NCBI GenBank assembly: GCA_017615955.1
Contig: JAFZZD010000669.1
Span: forward strand, 1-6,058
Length of the DNA: 6,058 bases
Direction: 5' to 3'
Origin: Victivallales bacterium
GTDB taxonomy: Bacteria; Verrucomicrobiota; Lentisphaeria; Oligosphaerales; Oligosphaeraceae
The notes under the pieces are model-generated. The model did no database searches. It had not been told where the DNA came from and was given only the letters and a program-made list of their open reading frames with translations. The position numbers and the translations under genes are program-made. Shown piece by piece: positions 1-6,058 of the stretch (position 1 is the first letter of the stretch; every line of letters begins with the position of its first letter).

Positions 1-16
1 AAGTCCCGCGTCCTGA

Positions 17-37
17 CGCGCGGCCCATGGCCGCGCG
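17..37. repeat. GC-rich perfect palindrome (9-bp stem, 3-base loop)
   Basis: The arms CGCGCGGCC (17-25) and GGCCGCGCG (29-37) are exact reverse complements around a CAT loop. A competing smaller hairpin (CGCGTC at 7-12 with GACGCG at 15-20, loop CT) shares its right arm with the larger one. Neither strand has a T-run after the stem, so this is not a canonical intrinsic terminator. It lies in the leader of the oxidoreductase gene and resembles a REP-type intergenic palindrome. The short word GTCCCGCG (3-10) recurs inside the palindrome at the other end of the window (6012-6019). Whether it is a dispersed repeat cannot be told from one window. Confidence 0.6.
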
Positions 38-88
38 GAAAGCCACCCTCTTGAAGAACAAGGCAAAACTAAAATCAACAATGATGTT

Positions 89-925
89 TTGAAAATGAAA
101 AAGAAAATCGGTCTGATTGATTTGTTTATTGACGAGTGGCATTCCAATCATCTTCCGGAATGGATTGCATCGTCGAATAGAAAGGATGAATTTGAACTGG
201 CATACGCATGGGAAGAAGCACCATTTCCTGGACGGAGGAATCTTCAGGAATGGTGTGGGGACAATAATATGATTGCCGCCAAGTCCATTGAAGAAGTGGT
301 GGAGAACTGCGATGTCATCAGCGTTCTGGCTCCAGCGAACCCGGAAGTCCATGCCCGCCTGGCGGATATCCCGCTACGTTCTGGAAAGCCAGTCTATGTG
401 GATAAGCCATTTGCGGATACACTGGCGGCGGCCAAAGGAATGTTTGACCTGGCGGAAAGGCATTCCACGCCGCTGATGACCTCATCCGCCCTCCGCTTCT
501 GCGAGGAAATACAGTCCGGAAAACTACAGGCAATGAAGCCGATTCTGTTCAATACGCTTGGTGGCGGGCGCAGTTTCCCTGAATATGCCATACACCAGCT
601 GGAAATGATAGTCGCCGTGATGGGGACTGACATAAGGGACATTCAGCTTGTCGGCGACGCGAAGAAATTGTCCCTGGCATTGAAATACGGCAATTCCAGG
701 CTGGCGACCGCCACATACGCGGTCTATTTCCCATTCGCGATCAGCGCCGCCTCTGAAACAGATGCCGCGGCATATTCTACAGCAACGGGATACTGGGTTA
801 ATTTTGTGAATGCGATGCTGGATTTCTTTGCGACTGGCGTCTCTCCTATTCCAAGGGAGCAGACACTTTGCATCGCAGAGGTGCTTGAAAAGGCAGTGGC
901 ACTACTTCAAAACGCCAGGCTTTGA
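89..925 (+). CDS. Gfo/Idh/MocA-type NAD(P)-dependent oxidoreductase, short form
   Basis: The 278-residue protein reads as a Rossmann-fold dehydrogenase of the Gfo/Idh/MocA superfamily, cytosolic enzymes that usually oxidise or reduce sugars, inositols and related polyols with NAD(P). Numbered from the TTG: residues 5-13 form the first beta strand; 74-82 (DVISVLAPA) are the strand near the cofactor; 101-108 (PVYVDKPF) contain the family's E-K-P signature as D-K-P, with K106 as the likely catalytic lysine. A second-domain motif, YAIHQLE (166-172), offers H169 and E172 as substrate-side residues. The C-terminal segment at 250-270 (GVSPIPREQTL...LEKA) is typical of the family. It is shorter than the usual 330-380 residues, and the first loop reads IDLFIDEW instead of the glycine-rich GxGxxG. 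TTG at 89 opens the frame, but ATG at 95 is the more credible start; neither has a nearby Shine-Dalgarno. Substrate unknown. The gene converges on the secretion operon and need not be related to it. Confidence 0.8.
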   Translation: MKMKKKIGLIDLFIDEWHSNHLPEWIASSNRKDEFELAYAWEEAPFPGRRNLQEWCGDNNMIAAKSIEEVVENCDVISVLAPANPEVHARLADIPLRSGKPVYVDKPFADTLAAAKGMFDLAERHSTPLMTSSALRFCEEIQSGKLQAMKPILFNTLGGGRSFPEYAIHQLEMIVAVMGTDIRDIQLVGDAKKLSLALKYGNSRLATATYAVYFPFAISAASETDAAAYSTATGYWVNFVNAMLDFFATGVSPIPREQTLCIAEVLEKAVALLQNARL

Positions 926-942
926 TTGTGGCCTGTTCTGTG

Positions 943-965
943 CGCGGGCGTTTTCGCCCGCGTTT
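943..965 (+). terminator. Possible terminator hairpin after the oxidoreductase gene
   Basis: CGCGGGCG (943-950) and CGCCCGCG (955-962) form a perfect 8-bp stem with a TTTT loop, 17 bases after the TGA stop at 923-925. Only TTT (963-965) follows before G resumes, so the U-tract is much shorter than in a classic intrinsic terminator. The very stable stem could still pause polymerase or protect the mRNA 3' end. On the minus strand the loop is AAAA and no T-run follows. Confidence 0.4.
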
Positions 966-981
966 GGCAGGCACAGCCATA

Positions 982-1001
982 TCCGCGGCTTTCGCCGCGG
1001 A
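982..1001 (-). terminator. Possible terminator hairpin after the effector gene (GAAA tetraloop)
   Basis: CCGCGGC (983-989) and GCCGCGG (994-1000) pair perfectly, and T982/A1001 extends the stem to 8 bp. Read on the minus strand, the direction of the effector transcript, the loop is GAAA closed by C-G, a GNRA tetraloop that makes RNA hairpins unusually stable. It starts about 33 bases after the TAG stop of the large gene. No T-run follows, so termination by the intrinsic mechanism is not assured; a role in 3'-end protection is an alternative. Confidence 0.4.
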
Positions 1002-1005
1002 CACA

Positions 1006-1032
1006 CCACAGTCCACAGACCACAGGCCACAC
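1006..1032. repeat. 7-bp tandem repeat (CCACAGN), almost four copies
   Basis: CCACAGT (1006), CCACAGA (1013), CCACAGG (1020) and CCACAC (1027) follow one another in exact 7-base register, with only the seventh base varying until the last unit. The second and third units supply most of the right arm of the enclosing inverted repeat, so the left-arm word CTGTG could pair in several registers. A further CACAG occurs at 972-976. Confidence 0.6.
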
Positions 1033-1034
1033 GC

Positions 1035-4000
1035 CTATTTGGCAACGTCAACTCGCTGGGATACCAGCTTGCCGCTCTTCCTTGCAAGCAGGTCAATTGC
1101 GGAGCAGTTCTTGAAACTGGACATCTCCAATTCGCCGCTCATCAAATCCGCCAGGAATTCCGAGCATTTCTCTCCGTTCTTAAAATGCAGCTCCATTCCA
1201 TCTCGGAACTGTCCTTCCGCGCGGGCTGCCGCATTCTCCAGCTGCACCAGCGCTTCATGGATGCGCTGGCCCATCTTTCCTGTCGCGTTTGGCGAAAGTG
1301 TCACTATGAATTCCGCGCCTTCGCGTCGAATGGCCATGCCTGCATAAAGCGCGTTCTCCCTGCGGAATGAACTCGATGACACATGCCCTGCAACGGAGGG
1401 TACTGTGCTTCCATGCGTCATGCCCAGGTCGAAGGTAACCATTGCGTCTGGCTCTTTCATGCTTGAAACCAGCGCGGTTGCACGGCGCAATGTGTCCTCA
1501 CGATGCAGCAGCCGCTCAATAGGCGCACGGTCTGCAGCTGACAAGTCCATCAGGAATGTCTGCGCGCCTTGTGTGCTCACGCTCTTCGCCATATCCTGGA
1601 ACATGTGGTCGTCGATATTTGTCAGAAGCTGAATCAGAAGATTGGTGCTGACTGCATCTGGCACGGCCAGTTTCTCACGCAGTGTCTTCTGGCACTGCTG
1701 GAAGAAGGGCATTTCACGCAGGGCCCGCTGGTCCGGCAATTTTGAAATCTGCTGCCGCAACGCCGCCGCGCTGCCAATGGGCGGGTCGCTGCGCAGGAAC
1801 GTGTCCACCACTGCAATGCGCACTGCGTCCGCCAATGCCTTGCGCACCTGGCCGCTGAACGCCTGCGTTGTCTCTTCCAGTGACTTCTTCGCCGCCGCGA
1901 AGTCCTCCTTCGCCGCGGCGGACAACTTGCCTTGCGCATGTTTGGCACGTATCGCCTTGCCGGCGAGTTCCTGTGGGAACAAGTCGAATATCATGTTCCG
2001 TTCTGCTATAAAACCATCTCCAGAAAGTTTTACATTGGCGAATGCCTTGTCCCAGACTTTTTGTGCTGTGCCTTGTTTGTCATGGTGCTTGTACGCCAGA
2101 ACCGCCTTTGCCTTTTCCACATAGTTGCCGTCTGACAGGAATCTTTCAATTTCCTCCGCAATTTTAGTCAGTTCCACTTTTCCATCCCAGGCGCCGCCTG
2201 GCAAATGAGAAACTTTAGTGCGCAAATCAAAGAGCTTTGATGCCTCTTCATCCATGCTGAGTTTCATGTGGGAGGACATTGAGGATAGATGCATTCCTTC
2301 AGGGAATTGCACGTGTGCCAGCAGATTAAATCGACACTGCATCCTATCTGCCGCGATTTTCTGGGCTTTTTCATCGCCAACAGCCGCCGCAGCCCTTTCC
2401 GCCGCCAAGTCATCCTTTATCCCATGGACTGCGGTCTGCAATGCAATGATGCATACGGCGACGCTGGCGCCATTTACCTTGTTCGGTTTGAAGGTCTTGC
2501 CTTCGGCTTCCCTCATCGCGCGGATGGTCTTTTCCATATCTGCCACATCCCCCACGATGGCGGAGCAGGCGGCCTGCTGCCGCTTTGCCCGTGTGGTCAA
2601 AAGCACACTGGCGCTGCGCAACCCCTCGGCCTTTTCCGCGAATGCCTCTATGGCCTTCTGCTGCTCTTCGGTGGGTTTGCCTTCGATTTGGAATGCCTCG
2701 GCTAGTTCATCTGGCAGTTTCTCGCAGGCGGCGAACAGTCCCTGCCGCACGCCGGTGCCGCTTTCCATCAGCTGGTCGCCAGTGGCGCTTGTGCAGTTGG
2801 CGTAGCGCCTTGTCAGGCTTTCCAATGCCTTGCGGGCCGCGAATACATCGTCCTGCCCAGCCAGTGCGTCGAAGGCCTGCTGCAACTCGCGGGCACCGTC
2901 CATCGTCCCTGAAAGCGCAGCCAGCGATGTGCCGAAATCCTCCACGAAGCGAAGTTCCTTTACATCGAACGCCATTGCATCGAAAAGTTTCTTGTCGCTC
3001 TTGAATGGCTCTGGCAAGTTGGCCTGGAACTCCGCGAAGCGGGCCTTCACGTCTGGCAGCGGTGAATCGTCGGTGATGCCACTTGCCAATTCGTCCAGCC
3101 AGAGATGCTTGAGGATTGCCATGTTCAAGCCAACGGGACCATTGCGTCTTGCCAGCCCGATTTTGTCCAGCATGTAGCGAAGAGATGTCTTTGGCGTGGA
3201 ACCCTTGAAATAGTACAGTCCCAGACGTTCCATGGAGAGGTTCTTTGAGGGTTCCGCCATGGTCCTGTCGAACTTTACGCGGGCGACAGCCGCCTCATGC
3301 AGCAAGCGCACCTTCTTTTCATCCATGCCGGGGGCCAGCTTGAGTTTTGCCTCCAGCAGTGCATCAGCTACTTCTGGATCCGTTTCCAGCAGTTTATCCA
3401 TTTGTGCGAACAATTCAGTTGTCGCGCCTGGCTTGCCGTCCAGCCGTGCATTGACCATCTTGTTCAAGAGTCTCAATGCGCCAGGGGCGTCTTGCCCCAG
3501 TTTGAGTATTGCGCTGGCCAGTTTCGCGTCAAAACCGCCCAGTCGGCATAGTTCGCCCACAGCTCTCTTGTCATCCTTGTCCAAATAGATATACTCCCCT
3601 TCAGGCAGCAGGGTCATTGCTTCGGCGAAGTTCTTCGCCAGTGCGGCCTCGATCTCACCACATTTGTCGCCGATGGATTTTCGCTCATCGGCAAGCAGCG
3701 TGCGTTGGGAAGCATCCTGCGCCGCCGATATGTTGCCGGCCAAGGTCTGCAATCTGGCAAAGAGCGTTTCCGCCTTGGGCTTGACCCCGTAGTTGAAACC
3801 GCGCACCTGCTTGCCCAGGTCATCAAGAGTATGTGACACGGTCTTGTGGTTCTTTTCGGAGATTTCCTTCAACTGGTCCAATGAACTCTCGATGGTTGCC
3901 CTGTTCATGTGTTCCTGGGTGGCCAGGCTGTCATACAATTCCTGCAAGGTATGCTGTTCACCTGCATCTATGGATATCATGACCATATCCCATTCCTTTA

Positions 4001-5456
4001 AGACGGCGGCGGTGCTCATGTCGTTGAGTTCCTTGCGCAATGCCGCCAGCGTGTTTGGGAACACAGGAGCCTCGGGATCCATCAGGAAATCCAGCTGCGC
4101 TTTTAGTTCCGCCTCTATTCTGCGCCCGCAGGCACGTGCATCCTCCACATTCTTTGTGGCGTCCAATTCCTTTCGCAATGCCTTCAATGGAGCGCGTACC
4201 CTGTCTGCGGAATACTTGTTCATGGCGTCCATAAGATCCTGCCCATGCCGCTTGATTCTGTCATAAGTGGCAGTTTCATGCGGGGGCACTTCCATGGCGC
4301 CAAGTTCCTGTAAAATCTTCATCAAGGAAGCGTTCCCGACGCTATGTCCGTCTTTAAAGGCATCCTCAAGGTTGCGCATGCGTACCACAAACGACTTCAT
4401 TTGCGCACTTTTATTGAGTTTCTGCAAGGCTGCCGCCGCTTCATCAAGCATATCCTGCGAATACACTTTGTCATCAAGGCATGAGACCTCGTCTATAAGC
4501 CCGTCCACGCTGGTCCAATCAACGGTCAGCTTATTGGAGAAGTCAATCAAGTCAATCTGCCCTTGCAAGTCGGCAATGCGGGCCATGTCCCTCCGATGCA
4601 TTACACCGTAGAATTCCTTTATGCCATTTTGGACTGCGCCAATCAGGGAGGCTCTTCCCAGATCGTGCAGTTCACCTGGGCCGCCGTATGACACAAGGCA
4701 TGCTTGCGCCATTGCGTTCAGCGCATTCCCCGCTTCCTCCATGGTACGCGCATCTGGATTGCCACTGGAGAGCCGTGTGGTGATATTCGCGAGTTCCTGC
4801 AGCATCGCCTTCTTGCTGTCCAGCACCGCCATGATCAGCTGCGTGGCTTCCGCCATTTGCGTATCGCCAGTCTGTATAGCCAGATGCAGCTTGGAATCGT
4901 ATAGGGAGTGCATCCTGTCCACTTCCTGTATGGTATCCGCGTTGAGTGCGCGTTCCAGATGTTCGAACTGTGTTGAAATGTCCGTGACAGCCTGTGCCGC
5001 CTGCGTCATGTGGGCGGGGATGTGCTGGTCCACCATGGGGGCCATGAGTGCGATTTTTCGTGCCGTGGCGAAGAATGCCCGCGCCGCCAAGTCAGGCGCA
5101 TTTGCATGGGAGGCCGCATACTGGCGCTCCAGCTTGCCGATTTCCGACAATGCGTCCATCACGCCCAGGGACTTTCCATTCACCCTCGCCAGAACCTGGA
5201 GTACGCCGTCGCCTTCGGGACCCATTGGCTTTCGCGCCAATGCCGCGCCCATCCGTGCCATGGTATCATGCCCCGCCGCATGCTCGCTGTTCAGTGCGCT
5301 TGAAACCCTTGTCTTGCTCCAGAAGCCGAAATTGGTCAGTATGTGGTCCTTGATAGCCTTCATGCTTGCCCGCGAAAAATCCGCGTGCACTGTTTCCCCT
5401 GAAAGCTCAAGACGACGACTTTCCAGTGAATGAACCGTATTAACGCTCAATGTCAT
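1035..5456 (-). CDS. Giant putative type III secretion effector (1473 residues, no recognised domain)
   Basis: I do not recognise a family. The product is almost wholly alpha-helical, rich in Ala, Leu, Lys and Glu, with probable coiled coils around 150-235, 420-450, 570-610 and 1170-1210. There is no Sec signal peptide. The first 20 residues are rich in Ser, Thr and Asn with few acidic residues (MTLSVNTVHS...), as in type III secretion signals. The only markedly hydrophobic stretch, 998-1010, is too short and punctuated for a membrane span, which argues against a translocator. Residues 1336-1440 look more mixed alpha/beta and could be a separate C-terminal module. LKALRKEL (424-431) and LAALRKEL (470-477) hint at an internal helical repeat. 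Thirteen scattered cysteines form no metal-binding cluster. I see no P-loop, kinase, protease or ubiquitin-ligase motif. Start ATG is backed by AAGGAGA eight bases upstream; stop is TAG. The effector call rests on the chaperone-like gene immediately upstream; a cytoplasmic structural protein is the main alternative. Confidence 0.6.
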   Translation of the reverse strand: MTLSVNTVHSLESRRLELSGETVHADFSRASMKAIKDHILTNFGFWSKTRVSSALNSEHAAGHDTMARMGAALARKPMGPEGDGVLQVLARVNGKSLGVMDALSEIGKLERQYAASHANAPDLAARAFFATARKIALMAPMVDQHIPAHMTQAAQAVTDISTQFEHLERALNADTIQEVDRMHSLYDSKLHLAIQTGDTQMAEATQLIMAVLDSKKAMLQELANITTRLSSGNPDARTMEEAGNALNAMAQACLVSYGGPGELHDLGRASLIGAVQNGIKEFYGVMHRRDMARIADLQGQIDLIDFSNKLTVDWTSVDGLIDEVSCLDDKVYSQDMLDEAAAALQKLNKSAQMKSFVVRMRNLEDAFKDGHSVGNASLMKILQELGAMEVPPHETATYDRIKRHGQDLMDAMNKYSADRVRAPLKALRKELDATKNVEDARACGRRIEAELKAQLDFLMDPEAPVFPNTLAALRKELNDMSTAAVLKEWDMVMISIDAGEQHTLQELYDSLATQEHMNRATIESSLDQLKEISEKNHKTVSHTLDDLGKQVRGFNYGVKPKAETLFARLQTLAGNISAAQDASQRTLLADERKSIGDKCGEIEAALAKNFAEAMTLLPEGEYIYLDKDDKRAVGELCRLGGFDAKLASAILKLGQDAPGALRLLNKMVNARLDGKPGATTELFAQMDKLLETDPEVADALLEAKLKLAPGMDEKKVRLLHEAAVARVKFDRTMAEPSKNLSMERLGLYYFKGSTPKTSLRYMLDKIGLARRNGPVGLNMAILKHLWLDELASGITDDSPLPDVKARFAEFQANLPEPFKSDKKLFDAMAFDVKELRFVEDFGTSLAALSGTMDGARELQQAFDALAGQDDVFAARKALESLTRRYANCTSATGDQLMESGTGVRQGLFAACEKLPDELAEAFQIEGKPTEEQQKAIEAFAEKAEGLRSASVLLTTRAKRQQAACSAIVGDVADMEKTIRAMREAEGKTFKPNKVNGASVAVCIIALQTAVHGIKDDLAAERAAAAVGDEKAQKIAADRMQCRFNLLAHVQFPEGMHLSSMSSHMKLSMDEEASKLFDLRTKVSHLPGGAWDGKVELTKIAEEIERFLSDGNYVEKAKAVLAYKHHDKQGTAQKVWDKAFANVKLSGDGFIAERNMIFDLFPQELAGKAIRAKHAQGKLSAAAKEDFAAAKKSLEETTQAFSGQVRKALADAVRIAVVDTFLRSDPPIGSAAALRQQISKLPDQRALREMPFFQQCQKTLREKLAVPDAVSTNLLIQLLTNIDDHMFQDMAKSVSTQGAQTFLMDLSAADRAPIERLLHREDTLRRATALVSSMKEPDAMVTFDLGMTHGSTVPSVAGHVSSSSFRRENALYAGMAIRREGAEFIVTLSPNATGKMGQRIHEALVQLENAAARAEGQFRDGMELHFKNGEKCSEFLADLMSGELEMSSFKNCSAIDLLARKSGKLVSQRVDVAK

Positions 5457-5463
5457 GTTGGTG

Positions 5464-5470
5464 TCTCCTT
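5464..5470 (-). promoter_or_regulatory. Strong Shine-Dalgarno site of the effector gene
   Basis: Read on the minus strand the sequence is AAGGAGA, with GGAG ending eight bases before the ATG at 5456-5454. It fixes the start of the large gene and implies strong independent translation rather than reliance on read-through from the chaperone gene. Confidence 0.8.
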
Positions 5471-5491
5471 AAAAATCAAGAAAGCTATGAC

Positions 5492-5944
5492 TTATACCTT
5501 TATCACAAAATCCTGGGTGTCGTAATTGCCCGTGCCGCCTTCTTCCCCGGAAAGCTGTCCCTTCAGATAGTTTTGGGCCTGCAAGGCAGCTGTCTCAAAA
5601 TCCGCGAAGGCATTGGCAAAACGCGTGGCATCCAGCAGTTCAGGCTGCTGCTGCCATAGCAAATAGACTACGTCGCCCTCCTCATCGTACGACAGGGCGC
5701 AGCAAGGCGGCAGATTTCCTACGCCATTCAAGGAAAGAGCCAGAGACAATATCTCCAGCCGCTGCGCGTCCTCCAGTCCCTCAAGCTCCAGTATTGAGGA
5801 GAAACACACAACCAAGTCTTCTCCCTCCAAATAGGCAATGCTGAACTCAAGATTGTTGCGGGACACAATAAAAAAGCCGTCACTGTCCTCGCTGCCATTT
5901 AATTTCGCATCGGACATCCATTGCTTCAACGTCTCATGTTTCAT
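5492..5944 (-). CDS. Putative class I type III secretion chaperone (CesT/Tir-like)
   Basis: The 150-residue, strongly acidic protein has about three times as many Asp/Glu as Lys/Arg. Its predicted order matches the class I chaperone fold: helix (about 3-15), three beta strands (24-29, 33-40, 44-51), a helix (56-75), two strands (82-87, 92-99) and a C-terminal helix (103-131). The stretch LSLNGVGNLPPCCALSYDEEGDVVYLL is laid out like the family's helix-turn-strand-strand core (numbering from the upstream GTG). Such chaperones dimerise in the cytoplasm, wrap the N-terminal 50-100 residues of their effector and carry it to the type III ATPase. The gene lies 35 bases upstream of the giant protein on the same strand, the classic chaperone-effector order. 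GTG at 5947-5945 would add one residue; ATG at 5944 is preferred because AAAGGA ends seven bases before it. The last 20 residues are a Gly/Asp-rich flexible tail. Family assignment rests on pattern and context, not an alignment. Confidence 0.72.
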   Translation of the reverse strand: MKHETLKQWMSDAKLNGSEDSDGFFIVSRNNLEFSIAYLEGEDLVVCFSSILELEGLEDAQRLEILSLALSLNGVGNLPPCCALSYDEEGDVVYLLWQQQPELLDATRFANAFADFETAALQAQNYLKGQLSGEEGGTGNYDTQDFVIKV

Positions 5945-5951
5945 CACATAT

Positions 5952-5957
5952 TCCTTT
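5952..5957 (-). promoter_or_regulatory. Ribosome binding site deciding the chaperone start
   Basis: On the minus strand the site reads AAAGGA. It stands seven bases before ATG (5944-5942) but only four before GTG (5947-5945), so the ATG is the better start. It is weaker than the site of the downstream effector gene. Confidence 0.6.
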
Positions 5958-6004
5958 TGATATGCGTTGTCCTAAAATCGCCGCCTGTACGGTTGCGGAG
6001 GTAG

Positions 6005-6023
6005 CCAGCGCGTCCCGCGCTGG
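6005..6023. repeat. GC-rich perfect palindrome (8-bp stem, 3-base loop)
   Basis: CCAGCGCG (6005-6012) and CGCGCTGG (6016-6023) pair perfectly around TCC. GGT (6000-6002) and ACC (6027-6029) can extend the structure across a small internal loop. No T-run follows on either strand. It sits about 60 bases upstream of the chaperone start and could be the end of an upstream transcript, a REP-type repeat, or part of the chaperone mRNA leader. The word GTCCCGCG inside it also occurs at 3-10. Confidence 0.6.
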
Positions 6024-6058
6024 AGAACCACTACACAAGAAGATACAATTGCCATGGA

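Larger units (their letters stand above)
927..1031. repeat. Nested inverted repeat filling the convergent gene junction
   Basis: TGTGGCCTGT (927-936) is exactly complementary to ACAGGCCACA (1022-1031). After a 2-base bulge (1020-1021) the stem continues with TCTGTG (937-942) against CACAGA (1014-1019). Inside are two further perfect hairpins, 943-962 and 982-1001, the first abutting the outer stem with no gap. The folded single strand would be a three-way junction. The element spans almost the whole gap between the stop of the plus-strand gene (925) and the stop of the minus-strand gene (1035). It may act as a bidirectional transcription or RNA-decay barrier, or be a REP/BIME-like or MITE-like dispersed element; no flanking target duplication is evident. 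Confidence 0.65.
5934..6058 (-). other. Upstream region with reading frames open to the window edge
   Basis: On the minus strand one frame stays open from the edge (codon at 6056-6054) for 40 codons to a TGA at 5936-5934, overlapping the chaperone start. A second frame, beginning with ATG at 6055-6053, runs 27 codons to TAG at 5974-5972. Either could be the tail of an upstream gene, and the first would make that gene translationally coupled to the chaperone. The embedded GC palindrome and two simultaneously open frames fit an intergenic repeat equally well. No convincing -35/-10 promoter pair is seen. Confidence 0.2.

Noticed and set aside
70..75. TAAAAT as a -10 box for the oxidoreductase gene
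   Set aside because: The nearest -35-like word, TTGAAG at 51-56, is only 13 bases away, too short a spacer; no other -35 fits.
746..790. Possible P-loop in the large protein at FKGSTPKTS (residues 750-758); coordinates here are residues
   Set aside because: The spacing does not fit GxxxxGK[ST], and no acidic Walker B strand follows.
810..1370. Plus-strand frame of 186 codons bridging the oxidoreductase end and the effector end
   Set aside because: It crosses the palindromic junction and overlaps the C-terminal coding of both real genes in other frames; the product shows no family features.
2424..2465. Possible transmembrane helix at residues 998-1010 of the large protein
   Set aside because: The hydrophobic stretch is only about 13 residues with polar interruptions, better explained as a buried amphipathic helix.
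2218..2805. Plus-strand frame of 195 codons inside the large gene
   Set aside because: Same antisense shadow effect; low-complexity Ser/Ala-rich product with no recognisable domain.
4621..5433. Plus-strand open frame of 270 codons opposite the N-terminal part of the large gene
   Set aside because: It is antisense to the well-supported large gene, has no ribosome binding site that stands out, and its Ser/Ala/Cys/Arg-rich composition is typical of the complement of an Ala/Leu-rich coding strand.
6037..6058. Plus-strand gene starting with the ATG at 6054
   Set aside because: Only five bases of it would be inside the window and the purine-rich word upstream is weak; it cannot be supported.

Overview
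The window holds three genes and four GC-rich palindromic elements. The main content is a two-gene minus-strand operon: a small acidic protein with the fold pattern of a class I type III secretion (CesT/Tir-type) chaperone, then, 35 bases downstream, a 1473-residue, almost entirely helical protein that I read as its secreted effector. A plus-strand gene for a short Gfo/Idh/MocA-type oxidoreductase converges on this operon from the left and is probably functionally unrelated.

Layout. 1-88: leader with a perfect 9-bp GC palindrome. 89-925 (+): oxidoreductase, with its start at a TTG or more likely at an ATG six bases later. 926-1034: convergent junction filled by a nested inverted repeat, made of an outer 10+6 bp stem enclosing two perfect GC hairpins plus a 7-bp tandem repeat. 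1035-5456 (-): the giant putative effector. 5457-5491: short spacer with a strong ribosome binding site. 5492-5944 (-): the putative chaperone. 5945-6058: weak upstream region with an 8-bp GC palindrome and reading frames left open by the window edge.

Organism. The sequence is bacterial with moderately high GC in its genes. A class I type III chaperone/effector pair implies a Gram-negative-type (diderm) bacterium that interacts with eukaryotic cells. The combination with an accessory Gfo/Idh/MocA oxidoreductase and GC-palindromic intergenic elements would suit a gut or host-associated member of the Lentisphaerae/Verrucomicrobia (PVC) group. That is an impression, not a demonstrated assignment. 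No secretion apparatus gene, tRNA, rRNA, CRISPR array or transposase is visible.

Working model (inference): the chaperone is made first, binds the N-terminal part of the large protein, keeps it secretion-competent and delivers it to a type III apparatus encoded elsewhere. The large protein lacks a Sec signal peptide, convincing membrane segments and any catalytic motif I recognise, so its activity in the target cell is unknown. The convergent palindromic block probably stops transcription from both sides or is a dispersed repeat.
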